Shown: piece after piece, positions 44,416-53,633 of the stretch
How positions within the stretch are numbered: the stretch's first letter is position 1
Layout: the number at the start of each line of letters is the position of its first letter
Assembly (NCBI RefSeq): GCF_037031285.1
Contig: NZ_JAYEZO010000001.1
Span: forward strand, 1,550,001-1,614,000
Reading direction: 5' to 3'
Length of the DNA stretch: 64,000 nucleotides
Source of the DNA: Halobellus sp. LT62
Lineage (GTDB): Archaea; Halobacteriota; Halobacteria; Halobacteriales; Haloferacaceae
Translations under genes and position numbers: made by a program
Notes under the pieces: generated by a model
The model's database searches: none
What the model saw: only the letters and a program-made list of their open reading frames with translations
Told to the model about the DNA's origin: nothing

Positions 44416-45722
44416 CTACGGCCTGTCACGGAAGAGCGCGAGATGCCGGAGCGCCATCCGATTTTCGGTACCGCCGGCGAGCGCGCCCGACAGCACACCG
44501 AGCGTGCTGATGAAGGCCCCGACACGGACGAGGTCGACGAGCCCGACCGTGGGCTCCTCGAGGCTCGGCCAGTTCGTCATCAGATTCGGCGGAAAGACGG
44601 CGAACTCGATCAGGAGCATAATCGACCCGACGAGGACGAAGAGCCCATCATCGCCGCGACGAGGATGAAGAACACAGTCACGTTCACCAGTGCCATATGC
44701 TCGGTGAACACCTGGCTGCGCTCTCGCGGGAACGTGAGGCGCTGAACGTACAGGAGATGGATTGCGGCAGCGATGACACTCCCTATCGCGAAGAGTGCGG
44801 CCGTGCGGTTGGTCAGGTTCAGCCCGACGTCCTATGCCTCGGCACTGAACACGAGGATCAGTGTCGGCGTCACGGCGGCCGTCGAGAGACGCGGGAGTGA
44901 GAACGGGAGCAGGGGGGCGCGACTCTGCAGCAGTGTCGCGGCGACGATACCCGGATTCCGCACGAGACTCACCGCGTGAAACGCCAGCCGTCGAAGCCGC
45001 CCTCGCGAGACGTCCGCTTGGGGAATGCGGGTCGCGATCCCTCTGAGGTGATCCGTGATGTCCGCATCGAACGGCGGGACGCTCCGTCGGGAGGGGTCGA
45101 ACGAGAACGGAGCCATGACGCCGCCATCACCGTGGTCCGCACGAAACACGTGTCCCAGGAGGTGAACGAGGAGGGTCGCAGCGTTCCAGCGGACGGCCGG
45201 TGAACCGAGCGTCCTGACCGTCTCCCGGTCGTGGGTCCGAAGGAGTCGTCGTGTGGAGACGACAACGACGCGGGCGAGCGGGGAAGCGAGTCCCTCGACG
45301 GATCGCTCCTCCCGCGTGGTGAGGGGCACATCGGTCACGACGACGACCAGGTCGTACGGGCGTTTCGCCATGTGAAGCGCGGCTTCATCGAGGAACTCCG
45401 ACGGCCGTCGGGGAGCACGGTCGGTGAGCGGGTCCGGATCGGCACAATGCACCCGCCAAGCTACGTCCGTGGCCGCCGCCAACTCGTCGACACCGTCGCG
45501 GGCCATCCGCTCGGCGAACGACCGGAGCGGCTCGACATCCCCACCAGGCGAGTGCGCAACGAGGATCCCCACGTCGATCGGTGACCCGGCCTCATCGTCG
45601 CTCCAATCATCCACAGTCGGCTGGTCGGGCTGATCCGCCTCATCGCCCCCAGGTACCGCACCGCCTGAGGAGTTCCGGTCGACGTCGGAGGACTCGTGAT
45701 TCATCGCCTGAGTATCGTCCAT
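44416..45722 (-). pseudogene. metzincin-like domain plus membrane domain, broken by nonsense and frameshift
   Basis: The first frame (45722 to 44832) has an acidic N-terminus, a soluble domain and the motif H187-LLG-H191-VFRAD-H197 followed by GGVM203, matching the zinc spacing of metzincins (HExxHxxGxxH plus Met-turn) but with Leu for the catalytic Glu. Homology continues past TAG (44832-44834) as DVGLNLTNRTAALFAIGS, then shifts frame at a short G run (about 44644-44646) into GLFVLVGSIMLLIEFAVFPP and ends at 44416 with LALFRDRP. Without the lesions it would be about 430 residues with four C-terminal helices. It lies 12 bp after the GNAT gene. Confidence 0.72.
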
Positions 45723-45734
45723 TAACAGGCGATC

Positions 45735-46484
45735 TCAGAGATACGCATCGTCCCACTCGTCAGCCAGGTGAGCGTTGCCACAGTTCCCGCACTCGAGCCT
45801 GCCTTGTCCGTCGGCGGATACGTCAGTACTGCCGCACTGTGAACAGAAGTACCCGTACGCGTCCTCCTCGTCCTCTGTATGGGACACCGTGAAGAATGGG
45901 GCCTCCCTGCCGGGAACGCTCTCATCGCGATTGACGGACCGGGCAACTCCATCGACGGTAACGGATTCGGGGATCGGGACGGCGGGTTCGTTCGGCGTCT
46001 CTGTCCTTTGCCCCTCTGTGAACATAGTGACATCGAACTCCTCCCCGCCGAGCAGTATCTGGTCGTGGTCACTCTCTTTGAGGCCGAACCCTTTGAGGAA
46101 GTCGCCGCCCTCGACGGCTTCGTCGAGGACACACGCCGCAATCGACTTCTCGACAAACTCTTCGCGAACGCGATCGAGCAGCGCCGTGGCGATGCCCTTG
46201 CCCCGCGCCTTTGGATCCACGTGGAGCCACCGGATCGTCGCTTGTGTTCCGACTTCGACGGTGATGAACCCGTAAACAGTCTCCGTGCCGCCGATCGTCT
46301 CGTCGACGACGAGCACCGTCGTATCAGGATCGGTGAGCAGGTCGTTCAGTGACGTATCGTCGAATTCCTCTTCGAGTATCGTCTCGATCTGCTGTGGGCT
46401 GAGCGAGTACGACGATCGCAGCGAGTCGTCTGTGATCGCTTTGATCCGTTCCCTGTCGTCCGACTCTGCAGGGCGAACTTCCAT
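45735..46484 (-). CDS. GNAT acetyltransferase with C-terminal zinc ribbon
   Basis: Protein of 249 residues. Residues 1-160 form a GNAT fold with the acetyl-CoA loop VDPKARGKGIATALLDRV. After an acidic linker a zinc ribbon is seen near the C-terminus (FCSQCGS and ECGNCGN). The ribbon suggests binding to a protein or nucleic acid target. The acceptor is unknown. A TATA-like GACTTATCC lies near -27. It precedes the broken metzincin-like gene on the same strand and was probably cotranscribed with it. Confidence 0.85.
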   Translation of the reverse strand: MEVRPAESDDRERIKAITDDSLRSSYSLSPQQIETILEEEFDDTSLNDLLTDPDTTVLVVDETIGGTETVYGFITVEVGTQATIRWLHVDPKARGKGIATALLDRVREEFVEKSIAACVLDEAVEGGDFLKGFGLKESDHDQILLGGEEFDVTMFTEGQRTETPNEPAVPIPESVTVDGVARSVNRDESVPGREAPFFTVSHTEDEEDAYGYFCSQCGSTDVSADGQGRLECGNCGNAHLADEWDDAYL

Positions 46485-46599
46485 GCAGTCTGTTATCGTT
46501 GAACAGGGATAAGTCGTCTGTTGTCTTCATCTTCCCGTCGAAAATATCGCGCTAAAAAGTGATCCGCAGGAGACGGATCGGTAACGTCCAGCGGGCGAG

Positions 46600-46842
46600 T
46601 TACCTACTCAGGTGAATCTCGTTGTCGGAGACGCTCTCGATCTTGGAGTTGTCGAGTCGGTAGCTCTCCTTGTCGCCCTCGCCCCACCCCAGTTTGGATC
46701 TGATTGTGTCCGTCAGCCCTGGATCGGGATCGACGTGTGCCTCGCCGTGTTCCACCTCGATGACGCGACCAATCTGCTCGCCGTTGTAATTTACCACGTT
46801 TTTCCCCTCGTCATCTTCTGTCAGCGTTACATCGTTCTGCAT
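46600..46842 (-). CDS. PRC-barrel domain protein
   Basis: Small acidic protein of 80 residues with the PRC-barrel pattern (DDEGKNVVNYNGEQIGRVIEV, then a Trp-Gly segment KLGWGEGD). Such proteins in haloarchaea are often linked to stress or RNA processing, but the role is not established here. The ATG at 46842 is chosen by homology to the fragment at 54022-54141; the longer frame to 47001 has no family character. It lies 103 bp behind a DUF5789 gene. Confidence 0.78.
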   Translation of the reverse strand: MQNDVTLTEDDEGKNVVNYNGEQIGRVIEVEHGEAHVDPDPGLTDTIRSKLGWGEGDKESYRLDNSKIESVSDNEIHLSR

Positions 46843-46945
46843 TGCGATCGAATCAATGGTGCTTCCGGACCTGAGGGTTCTGCTTGCCTGTGCCGGGTAT
46901 CCATTAGGAATTAGCCTCCGGTCGGAATCTTCGGGATGAACCACG

Positions 46946-47377
46946 TTAGAAATCAGCCCTACCACCGCCGCCCACAGACAGAGCGGAGGAGCGAGGGGCA
47001 AGGAGAGAAATCAGATTCCACTGGAGCAGACGCGACGGCAGGGCTTTGACCGATTTTGTCTCAGTCGCGGCGTCCACTTCAGGGTCGTTTCCGCCCCGGT
47101 CGCTGTAATCTCTCTGCTTGATCGCCTCGTCGCCGACCATATTGAACACAGCCTGCCGGACACTCTCTGCGTCCTCATACTGGCGTTCCTGTTCCGGGGA
47201 GAGTACTTCACGGAGCGTGACCTGATCGCCGACGAGGTCAAGCACGCGGTCACCGCACCGAATGAGGAGCGTCTCGTGAGACAGCGGGTAGGACTCGTCC
47301 TCGAGGTCGCCAGTTAGCGCGCCGAATCCGATGCTATGCTCTCGGGTTTTGTCGGGTTCGTTCGCCAAAGTCGCCAC
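46946..47377 (-). CDS. DUF5789-family protein with C-terminal extension
   Basis: GTG-started protein of 143 residues. The family core (IGFGALTGDLEDESYPLSHE, REVLSPE, VRQAVFNMVGDEAIKQRDYS and DRGG) ends near residue 98. The next 45 residues are less acidic and look like read-through of former noncoding sequence, because the paralogue at 53634 stops soon after SDRGG. The function is unknown; it is a small acidic cytoplasmic family of haloarchaea. Confidence 0.72.
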   Translation of the reverse strand: MATLANEPDKTREHSIGFGALTGDLEDESYPLSHETLLIRCGDRVLDLVGDQVTLREVLSPEQERQYEDAESVRQAVFNMVGDEAIKQRDYSDRGGNDPEVDAATETKSVKALPSRLLQWNLISLLAPRSSALSVGGGGRADF

Positions 47378-47564
47378 TCGACAAGACGATGGGTAATGGT
47401 TTCTGCAGGCAGATGCAAGGTAGTATGGCTCGTTTCAGAGTCCAACACCCGTCATCGACCGGGAACCGTCCACTCCGTTTGCGGGAGGAACCACACAACG
47501 GTACCGGACCGAGATGTGACACCAGCTGCAGCCGACCAACCTTCACGCCCTGCGCCGATAGGAA

Positions 47565-47825
47565 GTGACCTCTGTTGTCCCCACCAGATTGAATACACGT
47601 TCGAACCTATTACACAGTGTGGACGATCAGGACCGAGTCCACAGTGTGTCGATCGAACCGGGAGAACTAGTGGACGACAGCAACAGGCGACTGGTGGGGC
47701 GCGTGAGTGGCCTCACCGACGGTGGGAACGAAGACCAGCACCTACCAAAGATCGCGTCTGCCGGATTCGTCAAGTACGACACTAAGAACGCGGTTGTCGA
47801 TGCGACCGACGCGATAGAGTCCTGA
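47565..47825 (+). CDS. small winged-helix-like protein, perhaps a shortened gene
   Basis: GTG-started frame of 86 residues. The C-terminal part HLPKIASAGFVKYDTKN matches the end of the haloarchaeal winged-helix DUF7344-type family (HLPKLxDAGxVxYD). The N-terminal half (NLLHSVDDQDRVHSVS) resembles the first helices, but the middle appears shortened. It lies 3 bp before the glutamate-cysteine ligase gene. It could be a real regulator or a remnant with a deletion. Confidence 0.45.
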   Translation: MTSVVPTRLNTRSNLLHSVDDQDRVHSVSIEPGELVDDSNRRLVGRVSGLTDGGNEDQHLPKIASAGFVKYDTKNAVVDATDAIES

Positions 47826-47828
47826 GCT

Positions 47829-48929
47829 ATGTACACACTCAGCACCGGCGTCGAAGTCGAACTGTGGGTTGTCGACGAGATAGGGCGACTGTGTGATGGG
47901 ACTGACATAACCGATGCACACCGGCGGATAGAGCCCGAGTTCATCGACCCGCTCATCGAGGTGAAGACGGAACCGCATACCAGCGAGCTCGACCTGCGAC
48001 GTGATCTCCGGTCGACGCTTCGGACAGGGATCCGAGCGGCGAAGGCCGTCGGTAAGCGTCTCGTTCCATTGGGGACGCCGTTGACTGCCTCAGACGCCGA
48101 AGCAAACTGCGACCGTGGACGGATCTTCGAGACCGTCTATGGCAGCGGCGTTCAGAGCGCGAAGAACTGTGCTGGGACGCACATCCACTTCGAGCAGGAG
48201 GCGGTCGTAGATCAGCTCAACCTCTTAACCGCGCTCGACCCGGCGCTTGCGTTAGTAAGTTCCTCACCCTACTACATCGGTGAGCGTGGAGCGAACTCCT
48301 CGCGCGCACTCGCATATCGGACGGGGTGTGGGGACGAATTCCGCTGTTTCACCGAACTGTGGGACTATGCGGATAGCCTCGAAGAATGGCGCGAGCGTGT
48401 CGACGAAAAGTACGATCGGTTCAAGCGGCTGGCGGCCGACCGGGGCGTGTCCCACGATACGGTCGAGACGCTGTTCGAGCCCGAGGATACGGTATTGAAT
48501 CCCGTTCGGCTCCGAGAGTGTCAGCCAACAGTCGAGTGGCGGGCGCCTGACTCTACCCTTCCAAGTCAGATCTCACAACTCGCGTCTGACGTCGGGAACC
48601 TGATCTCGCACACTCGAACGGCCACCGTCGAGTACGGGACCCCGGAGGTCGGCGCTGACCGCATCCGACTCCCGGAGTTCGAGACCCTCCGTGACCTGAG
48701 TTGGCAAGCGATCAAGTCTGGACTCGAATCCCCGGACGTCAGGTCCTATCTCCGAAACTTGGACTTCGACCCTTCGGCGTACGAACCGCTCTCGACACGC
48801 TTGGACGGACCGCAACAGCTCAGTGACGCAGAGGCACGAGCGCGTCGGTTGCAACAGGCCGATCGACTGCAGGCGGACGTCCAGAAACTGACCCGCGGGG
48901 GGACCCGCTATTCGATGTACTCGGCCTGA
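47829..48929 (+). CDS. glutamate-cysteine ligase family protein (GCS2 type)
   Basis: Protein of 366 residues of the carboxylate-amine ligase family that includes haloarchaeal GshA, which makes gamma-glutamylcysteine, the main low-molecular-weight thiol of haloarchaea. Typical blocks are STGVEVELWVVD at the N-terminus, CAGTHIHFE, LVSSSPYYIGERGANSSR and VEWRAPDSTL. The C-terminal 70 residues are more polar. In this accessory region it is probably a second copy of the chromosomal gene, so substrate drift is possible. Confidence 0.8.
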   Translation: MYTLSTGVEVELWVVDEIGRLCDGTDITDAHRRIEPEFIDPLIEVKTEPHTSELDLRRDLRSTLRTGIRAAKAVGKRLVPLGTPLTASDAEANCDRGRIFETVYGSGVQSAKNCAGTHIHFEQEAVVDQLNLLTALDPALALVSSSPYYIGERGANSSRALAYRTGCGDEFRCFTELWDYADSLEEWRERVDEKYDRFKRLAADRGVSHDTVETLFEPEDTVLNPVRLRECQPTVEWRAPDSTLPSQISQLASDVGNLISHTRTATVEYGTPEVGADRIRLPEFETLRDLSWQAIKSGLESPDVRSYLRNLDFDPSAYEPLSTRLDGPQQLSDAEARARRLQQADRLQADVQKLTRGGTRYSMYSA

Positions 48930-49523
48930 GATGGCAGTAGTCGCGGCGACGGCGGTCGGATCGTCCCACCGGGACGTCTCCTTCTCGCCTAGCACCTGAG
49001 TCAACGCCTGCTCGGTACGGATCGTCTCGGTGAGTTCAGTCCTACGGCGTCGACATCTAGGGGTACGTCTGGAACTGCTCTTCCGATGGGTTGGCTAGGA
49101 CGTGTCTGCTCCCGTTGAGGGGTGTGTTGCTTGGTCCCTCGTCGTTCGAAACGGAAGAACAACTGCGCGTCGAGTCCGGTCAGTACCTTCTGGAAGCCCT
49201 AGAACTTGCTGCGATGCGCGTCCTCGTCAGTGAGAATCGTCACGGCGATATCGAACGCGACGATCGGCTCCGAAAGTCCGCCTGAATCCAGTCATCACCT
49301 CGCGGTAAGCAAAGCCACACACCCACCGCGGGCTCGGATGGGGATATCCCGTGAAACAGTGCCGTTCCGGAAGCTGGCTCGATTTAATATCTCGATACAA
49401 AAAATATGATTACAGTATTCAACCGTAGGCTGCAGATCATAGATGGCGATTTTCCCCCCTTCGGCGACGTACGACTGGAGGCTCGCCTACGCTGATTATA
49501 CTAAAGCACCCTCCAGACTGTGG
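48930..49523. other. intergenic region, 594 bp, promoter at right end
   Basis: No reliable gene is seen. The last part turns A/T-rich from about 49380; GATTATACT (49494-49502) is well placed as TATA for the regulator that starts at 49524. The left part may be degraded coding sequence, but I could not assign it. Confidence 0.45.
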
Positions 49524-50198
49524 ATGTCTATGGAGACGATCGTAGACGCCAGGATCCCAACTGACCAGTTCGTCCTCGAGGAAGCCATCGAGCAGGTCCC
49601 AGACGTCGAATTCGAGTTTGTCCGTTTCGCCATCCACGGTTCGGCGTGTATGAAGTCGTTCCTCTGGGAATCGACGAGCCAGCCGGATCGACTGGACGCT
49701 GCCCTGCAGAACGATTCGTCCACAGAGCGCGTGAGTTGTGTATCCAGAGGTGACGGTCGGAGCCTGTACTCGATTGACTGGACGGAGCGTGCGGCATCCC
49801 TTATCGATGGTTTCGCCGGGACCGGCGGCTCGGTGCTCGACATCCGAGGCACGTCCGACTGGTGGATCTTCCAGATTCTGTTTCCCGATCGGGCGACGGC
49901 GTCTGAGACGTTTCAAGCTTGGTGTGACGACGGCATCAACCCGTCGCTATCCCGGGTAAGCAACCATTCGTGTCTGAGCGATAATCTACGGGGGCTGTCG
50001 TCGACACAACACAGCACCATCACCAAGGCGTTCCAGCGGGGTTACTACAACGTTCCACGGGGTACGACGCTGGAGGAGTTGGCCACGGACTTGGAGGTGT
50101 CGCACCAGGCCCTGTCCGAGCGCCTCCGCCGAGGCCACTCCCATCTCGTCGAACTGATGCTCTCGGAGTCGACGGTTGCAGTGGAACGTCGACCGTGA
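49524..50198 (+). CDS. HTH-10 transcriptional regulator (bacterio-opsin activator type)
   Basis: Regulator of 224 residues. The N-terminal 150 residues form the Bat-type sensory domain (RIPTDQFVLEEAIEQVPDVE and SLYSIDWTERA). The C-terminal HTH-10 domain reads LSSTQHSTITKAFQRGYY and continues through ELATDLEVSHQALSERLRRG. The ATG at 49524 is chosen over 49443 because a TATA box lies about 26 bases before it. Targets are unknown; codirectional neighbours are the YihY protein and a HalOD1-domain protein. Confidence 0.85.
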   Translation: MSMETIVDARIPTDQFVLEEAIEQVPDVEFEFVRFAIHGSACMKSFLWESTSQPDRLDAALQNDSSTERVSCVSRGDGRSLYSIDWTERAASLIDGFAGTGGSVLDIRGTSDWWIFQILFPDRATASETFQAWCDDGINPSLSRVSNHSCLSDNLRGLSSTQHSTITKAFQRGYYNVPRGTTLEELATDLEVSHQALSERLRRGHSHLVELMLSESTVAVERRP

Positions 50199-50445
50199 GC
50201 GTCCCGTCGTCCCGCCCCTGAAGCCGGCGGCAAGGTGGAACATCCAACGACGGGATCAGACGCGCCAGTGCGTTTCTCCGATGACCAGCCCGAGACTCGG
50301 GGCGGCAGAGTGGTGCCGGTATCGCTTACCCCGATCGAGATGACCCCAGCCTTGCTTTCGTTATGTGTACCGCCTGCGACCTCCTGTGGCGTGCCATCCA
50401 ATGGCACACAATATCTCTCCACGACGAGTTAGGGATCCAAGAAAT

Positions 50446-51276
50446 ATGAGTTTCCAATACACTCACACGGCCGAAAACGTCGTCCGGATCGTGCGGGGCA
50501 TCGTTCACGAAGCTCGAAATAAAAATCTCTCATTTATCGCAGGGAGTATTGCATATTCTGCGTTCGTCTCACTGCTACCCCTTGTGCTGCTATTGGTGAT
50601 CGCGGCGTCTGCACTCGGTGGCGAACGTATGGCCAGCGACGTCCGAAGCGTCACGAAGAGTTATCTCACGCCGACTGGACAGTCCCTGTTGGCCGATAGT
50701 ATCGGCCAGGCCGGCAGTCAAACTGGGCTCTCGATCCTCGGGATCGCCGTTCTCCTCTGGGGGGTGATGAGGCTTTTTCGTGCGCTCGATACGGCCTTCT
50801 CGGCAATTTATGGCACCCAGCGGAAGAACGACCTCCTCAATCAATTCAAAGACGGGCTTGTGGTACTGGTGGCTCTTGCTGTCGCGTTGCTAGCGGTGTT
50901 CGTGGCGGAGCTAGGCCTCCGTTTCGTCCCGAACCTTCCGTTTCCGAGGCTAGTGAGCGACGTGTTGTTGATTTTCGGCCTTTCGGTCGTGTTTGTTCCC
51001 ATCTACTATGTGTTCCCTGACGTGGACCTCTCCCTCAAGATGGTTCTTCCGGGGGCTCTGGTTGCAGCTGTCGGATGGATATTACTTAAGGCTGGATTCG
51101 GCATCTACGTCGCATATTCATCGACACAGGACTTGTACGGTGTTATCGGTGGTGTTATTCTCCTGATCACATTTCTTTATTTCGGAGCACTAGTGATCTT
51201 GATTGGCGCCACTACGAACGTCGTCCTTATGGGCCGTCGCCCTAGTCTCTCCGTCGAGACGGCGACATCTCGTTGA
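50446..51276 (+). CDS. YihY/BrkB-family membrane protein
   Basis: Protein of 276 residues with six helices. Family features are LSFIAGSIAYSAFVSLLPLV at the first helix, WGVMRLFRALDTAFSAIYG, and WILLKAGFGIYVA ending in YGVIGG. The family is conserved in many bacteria and archaea but has no settled function. The ATG at 50446 (MSFQYTH) begins the homology; a frame from 50365 adds only unrelated residues. Confidence 0.86.
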   Translation: MSFQYTHTAENVVRIVRGIVHEARNKNLSFIAGSIAYSAFVSLLPLVLLLVIAASALGGERMASDVRSVTKSYLTPTGQSLLADSIGQAGSQTGLSILGIAVLLWGVMRLFRALDTAFSAIYGTQRKNDLLNQFKDGLVVLVALAVALLAVFVAELGLRFVPNLPFPRLVSDVLLIFGLSVVFVPIYYVFPDVDLSLKMVLPGALVAAVGWILLKAGFGIYVAYSSTQDLYGVIGGVILLITFLYFGALVILIGATTNVVLMGRRPSLSVETATSR

Positions 51277-51620
51277 TAGTTCTCCAAGACGGACAACGAC
51301 CGGCTGTTGCGATAGTGGACGTTGTCGCTGAACTTGAAGGAAAGCAAACAGACGAATCGACAACGATCTACGTCTGCATCGACGGGATGATCTCGGAGTT
51401 GTATTCGAGTCCGCCGTCACCAGCGGCACAGATGACAGTCGAATTCACGTACAGGAGAACCCATCGGACCATTCTACAGGACGGCCTGTCACGTCCGTCT
51501 TTGGTGTCCTCATCGCCGATCGTCTCGCTATCACGATTCGCAAATACGAACAAGAGACGGACCACGGAAATCAATTTACTACTCGAAGGCCAGTCTTATT
51601 ATGTTTCGGGGGAGTCATAA
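51273..51620 (+). CDS. HalOD1-domain protein, start uncertain
   Basis: The segment VVAELEGKQTDESTTIYVCI followed by DGMISELYS and MTVEFTYRRTHRTI fits the halobacterial output domain HalOD1, a short domain common near signalling genes in haloarchaea. The frame opens at a TTG overlapping the YihY stop; a GTG at 51315 is also possible. The 45 residues after ILQDG are Ser/Arg-rich and atypical, suggesting a lost stop or frameshift. Confidence 0.5.
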   Translation: MIVLQDGQRPAVAIVDVVAELEGKQTDESTTIYVCIDGMISELYSSPPSPAAQMTVEFTYRRTHRTILQDGLSRPSLVSSSPIVSLSRFANTNKRRTTEINLLLEGQSYYVSGES

Positions 51621-51735
51621 GTTCGTGTTTAAACTGTTTCAGCCGCGTGCAGCCTGAAACCACGACCTAGGGGAGTTGGAAAAGAGCCTCATATGTCTCT
51701 GTGGGCACCGCCCCTAGACGAGCCGCGCCGTCGGC

Positions 51736-52950
51736 TCACCCAGTAGTGTCAGACTCCGACTCGCTCGCGTCGGACAGATCCTCGCCCTCGACCGGCGCCA
51801 CCTCCGGGCTCGTCCCCTCGCTCTCGGCGATCAACGCCTCCGGTTGGATCGATTCTCCTCCAAGCAGTTCCGGTAGGACGATCCGAATGGCCTCGAGGAC
51901 CAACACGAAGAGGATCGGCATCAGGAAGAAGCCGTACCAGCCGAACAAAATCGGACCCAGCAGGTACGCGAATACGAGCAGCACCGGATTGATCCGTCGC
52001 CCGGAGAGGTACGGTTGCAGGATCGACTGTGGCAGGATGTCCAAGACGAGCACGTAGACCCCAAGTACGATCGCGACGAACACCAAGCTCGCGTTGTCAC
52101 CAGCACTGACAGCCTGGAACCCGAGAAGGGCGACAATGGGGACGTAGATGAGCTTGCCGACGACGATTGGGATCAGGCTCGCCAGCCCGGTCAGGAAGCC
52201 AGCCACCAGCACCATCGGGACCTCCAGATCCGCTGGCGCGACCAGGTTCGTCGCCGCGTAGGTCGCCGTCGCCAGAACAGCCATAGCGGCGCCGAACAGG
52301 AGGTTGCCGAAGAACACTGATTCCAAGTCGGCGTCGACAGCGATGGCATAGGCGTACGCCGTCGACTCCCGACCGCCAAGAAGCTCGACGAGTGTTTCAG
52401 AGACGCCAGCGTCGTTCGCAAGCAAGACGTACGCGAGCGTGGTCGCAAGGCCGAGCAGCAGCAGCCCCCCGATAACGCCTTGGAGCGCGGTCAGGGCCGT
52501 GCCGATGTTCGACCAGAAAGACCCGCCCATATCGAGGACCGACGTCGGGTTCACGAGCAGCGATATCAGCCACTCGCGCTGGGCCTCCGGGAGCGCGTCT
52601 ATGCCGATGATCCGGACAATGAGTGATCCGATGAGTCCCCCCCCGTCGAACCGCTGCTGAACGGACTGCAACAGGCGGAGTCCGGCGAAGACGAATATCG
52701 CCAGAATCGGCACTAGGACGGCGAGCGCCGTGAGTACCGCCGCGAGTTGACGCGAGTTCACGACCGACCGGAGCCGGACGCAGATCGGCCGGGTGGCGTA
52801 GTAGCCGAACAGCCCGAGGACGATGAGTCCCACGAACGAGCTGACGACGTACGCGACCGCCACACCGAGAACCAAGACGAACCCCCACCAGCCGACCCGG
52901 CTCCGGGACGGCAAGCGCGCGGCGAGCTCGTCGCTCAGACTGCGATCCAC
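51736..52950 (-). CDS. AI-2E family transporter (copy 2)
   Basis: Membrane protein of 404 residues and a paralogue of the gene at 40279. The two share GYYATRPI, DLESVFFGNLLF, LIPIVVGKLIYVPIVA, VLDILPQS with QPYLSGR, and LGPILFGWYGFFLMPI. The tail of about 45 residues is acidic, as in copy 1. The start at 52950 gives an 18-residue polar lead before the first helix. Function as for copy 1: transport of an unknown small solute. Confidence 0.88.
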   Translation of the reverse strand: MDRSLSDELAARLPSRSRVGWWGFVLVLGVAVAYVVSSFVGLIVLGLFGYYATRPICVRLRSVVNSRQLAAVLTALAVLVPILAIFVFAGLRLLQSVQQRFDGGGLIGSLIVRIIGIDALPEAQREWLISLLVNPTSVLDMGGSFWSNIGTALTALQGVIGGLLLLGLATTLAYVLLANDAGVSETLVELLGGRESTAYAYAIAVDADLESVFFGNLLFGAAMAVLATATYAATNLVAPADLEVPMVLVAGFLTGLASLIPIVVGKLIYVPIVALLGFQAVSAGDNASLVFVAIVLGVYVLVLDILPQSILQPYLSGRRINPVLLVFAYLLGPILFGWYGFFLMPILFVLVLEAIRIVLPELLGGESIQPEALIAESEGTSPEVAPVEGEDLSDASESESDTTG

Positions 52951-53108
52951 GTCACCACCTCGGCGAGTTCGACAGCTACCGACGATCGGTCACCGTCACC
53001 GTCCTCGCGGAAGCCGATATGGCGGGTGACCGGGACCACGAGCGCGAGCCTGACGGCGACGCCCATCGTGGGAGAGAAGAATCGCCGTCGTAGTGGGCGC
53101 TCGGGCAT
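52935..53108 (-). CDS. small hypothetical protein upstream of AI-2E copy 2
   Basis: A 57-residue frame, MPERPLRRRFFSPTMGVAVR, then LALVVPVTRHIGF and an acidic end. It overlaps the start of the transporter gene by 16 bp. The composition is plausible for a small membrane-associated protein, but there is no recognised family and it could be noncoding. Confidence 0.35.
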   Translation of the reverse strand: MPERPLRRRFFSPTMGVAVRLALVVPVTRHIGFREDGDGDRSSVAVELAEVVTWIAV

Positions 53109-53164
53109 TGATTCCCGGGATCGAGCGGTTTCCCACCCCCGCGACAGAAGGGGCGCGTCCCGCA

Positions 53165-53464
53165 TCAGTCCTCTTGGACCTCCGCAAGCGCCTCGCGGGG
53201 GGCGCCACAGTCCGGGCACGACTCCGGAAACCCGTCCTCTAGCTCGCCCATCGTCCCGCACTCCGAGCAGCGCCACATCAGGTAGGCCTCGCCGAAGTCC
53301 CCATCCGGGATCGACTCTCCGTCGGCGTCGGCATCGGGATCGATCGCCTCGACCTCGAAGCCCTCCTCGCTCAGGCTGACAACCCGGCCCAGCAGCCGGC
53401 CGTCGTCGTCGTACACCTGTTCACCGGGACCGATAGACTCGAGAATGACTCGATCATCCGTCAT
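53165..53464 (-). CDS. small zinc-ribbon protein (DUF7130-like)
   Basis: Protein of 99 residues. The first 60 residues have a PRC-like beta pattern (QVYDDDGRLLGRVVSLSEEG). A rubredoxin-like zinc ribbon follows: WRCSECG and SCPDCG, with four Cys. This layout is common in haloarchaeal small proteins of unknown role. A TATA-like GATAAATTC lies about 27-35 bases upstream of the ATG at 53464. It is divergent from the DUF5789 gene at 53634. Confidence 0.75.
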   Translation of the reverse strand: MTDDRVILESIGPGEQVYDDDGRLLGRVVSLSEEGFEVEAIDPDADADGESIPDGDFGEAYLMWRCSECGTMGELEDGFPESCPDCGAPREALAEVQED

Positions 53465-53633
53465 ATGGAAGATGACAACGCCAGCGTTCTTGAATTTATC
53501 GCGAAACGAGCCGCGCCTACGCCCTCGCTGTCTAGACCGGCCCCACGCCTGCGCGGACCGCATCCACACACTGGGTAGGTACCTGGCAGGTGCCTGCACA
53601 GAGGGTAAGTGGTTCCGGCACGATTCCGCGAGT

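Noticed and set aside
53445-53633. Longer start for the second DUF5789 gene
   Set aside because: The added 63 residues are Arg/Cys/His-rich and overlap the promoter of the divergent zinc-ribbon gene. The GTG at 53634 fits the family length.
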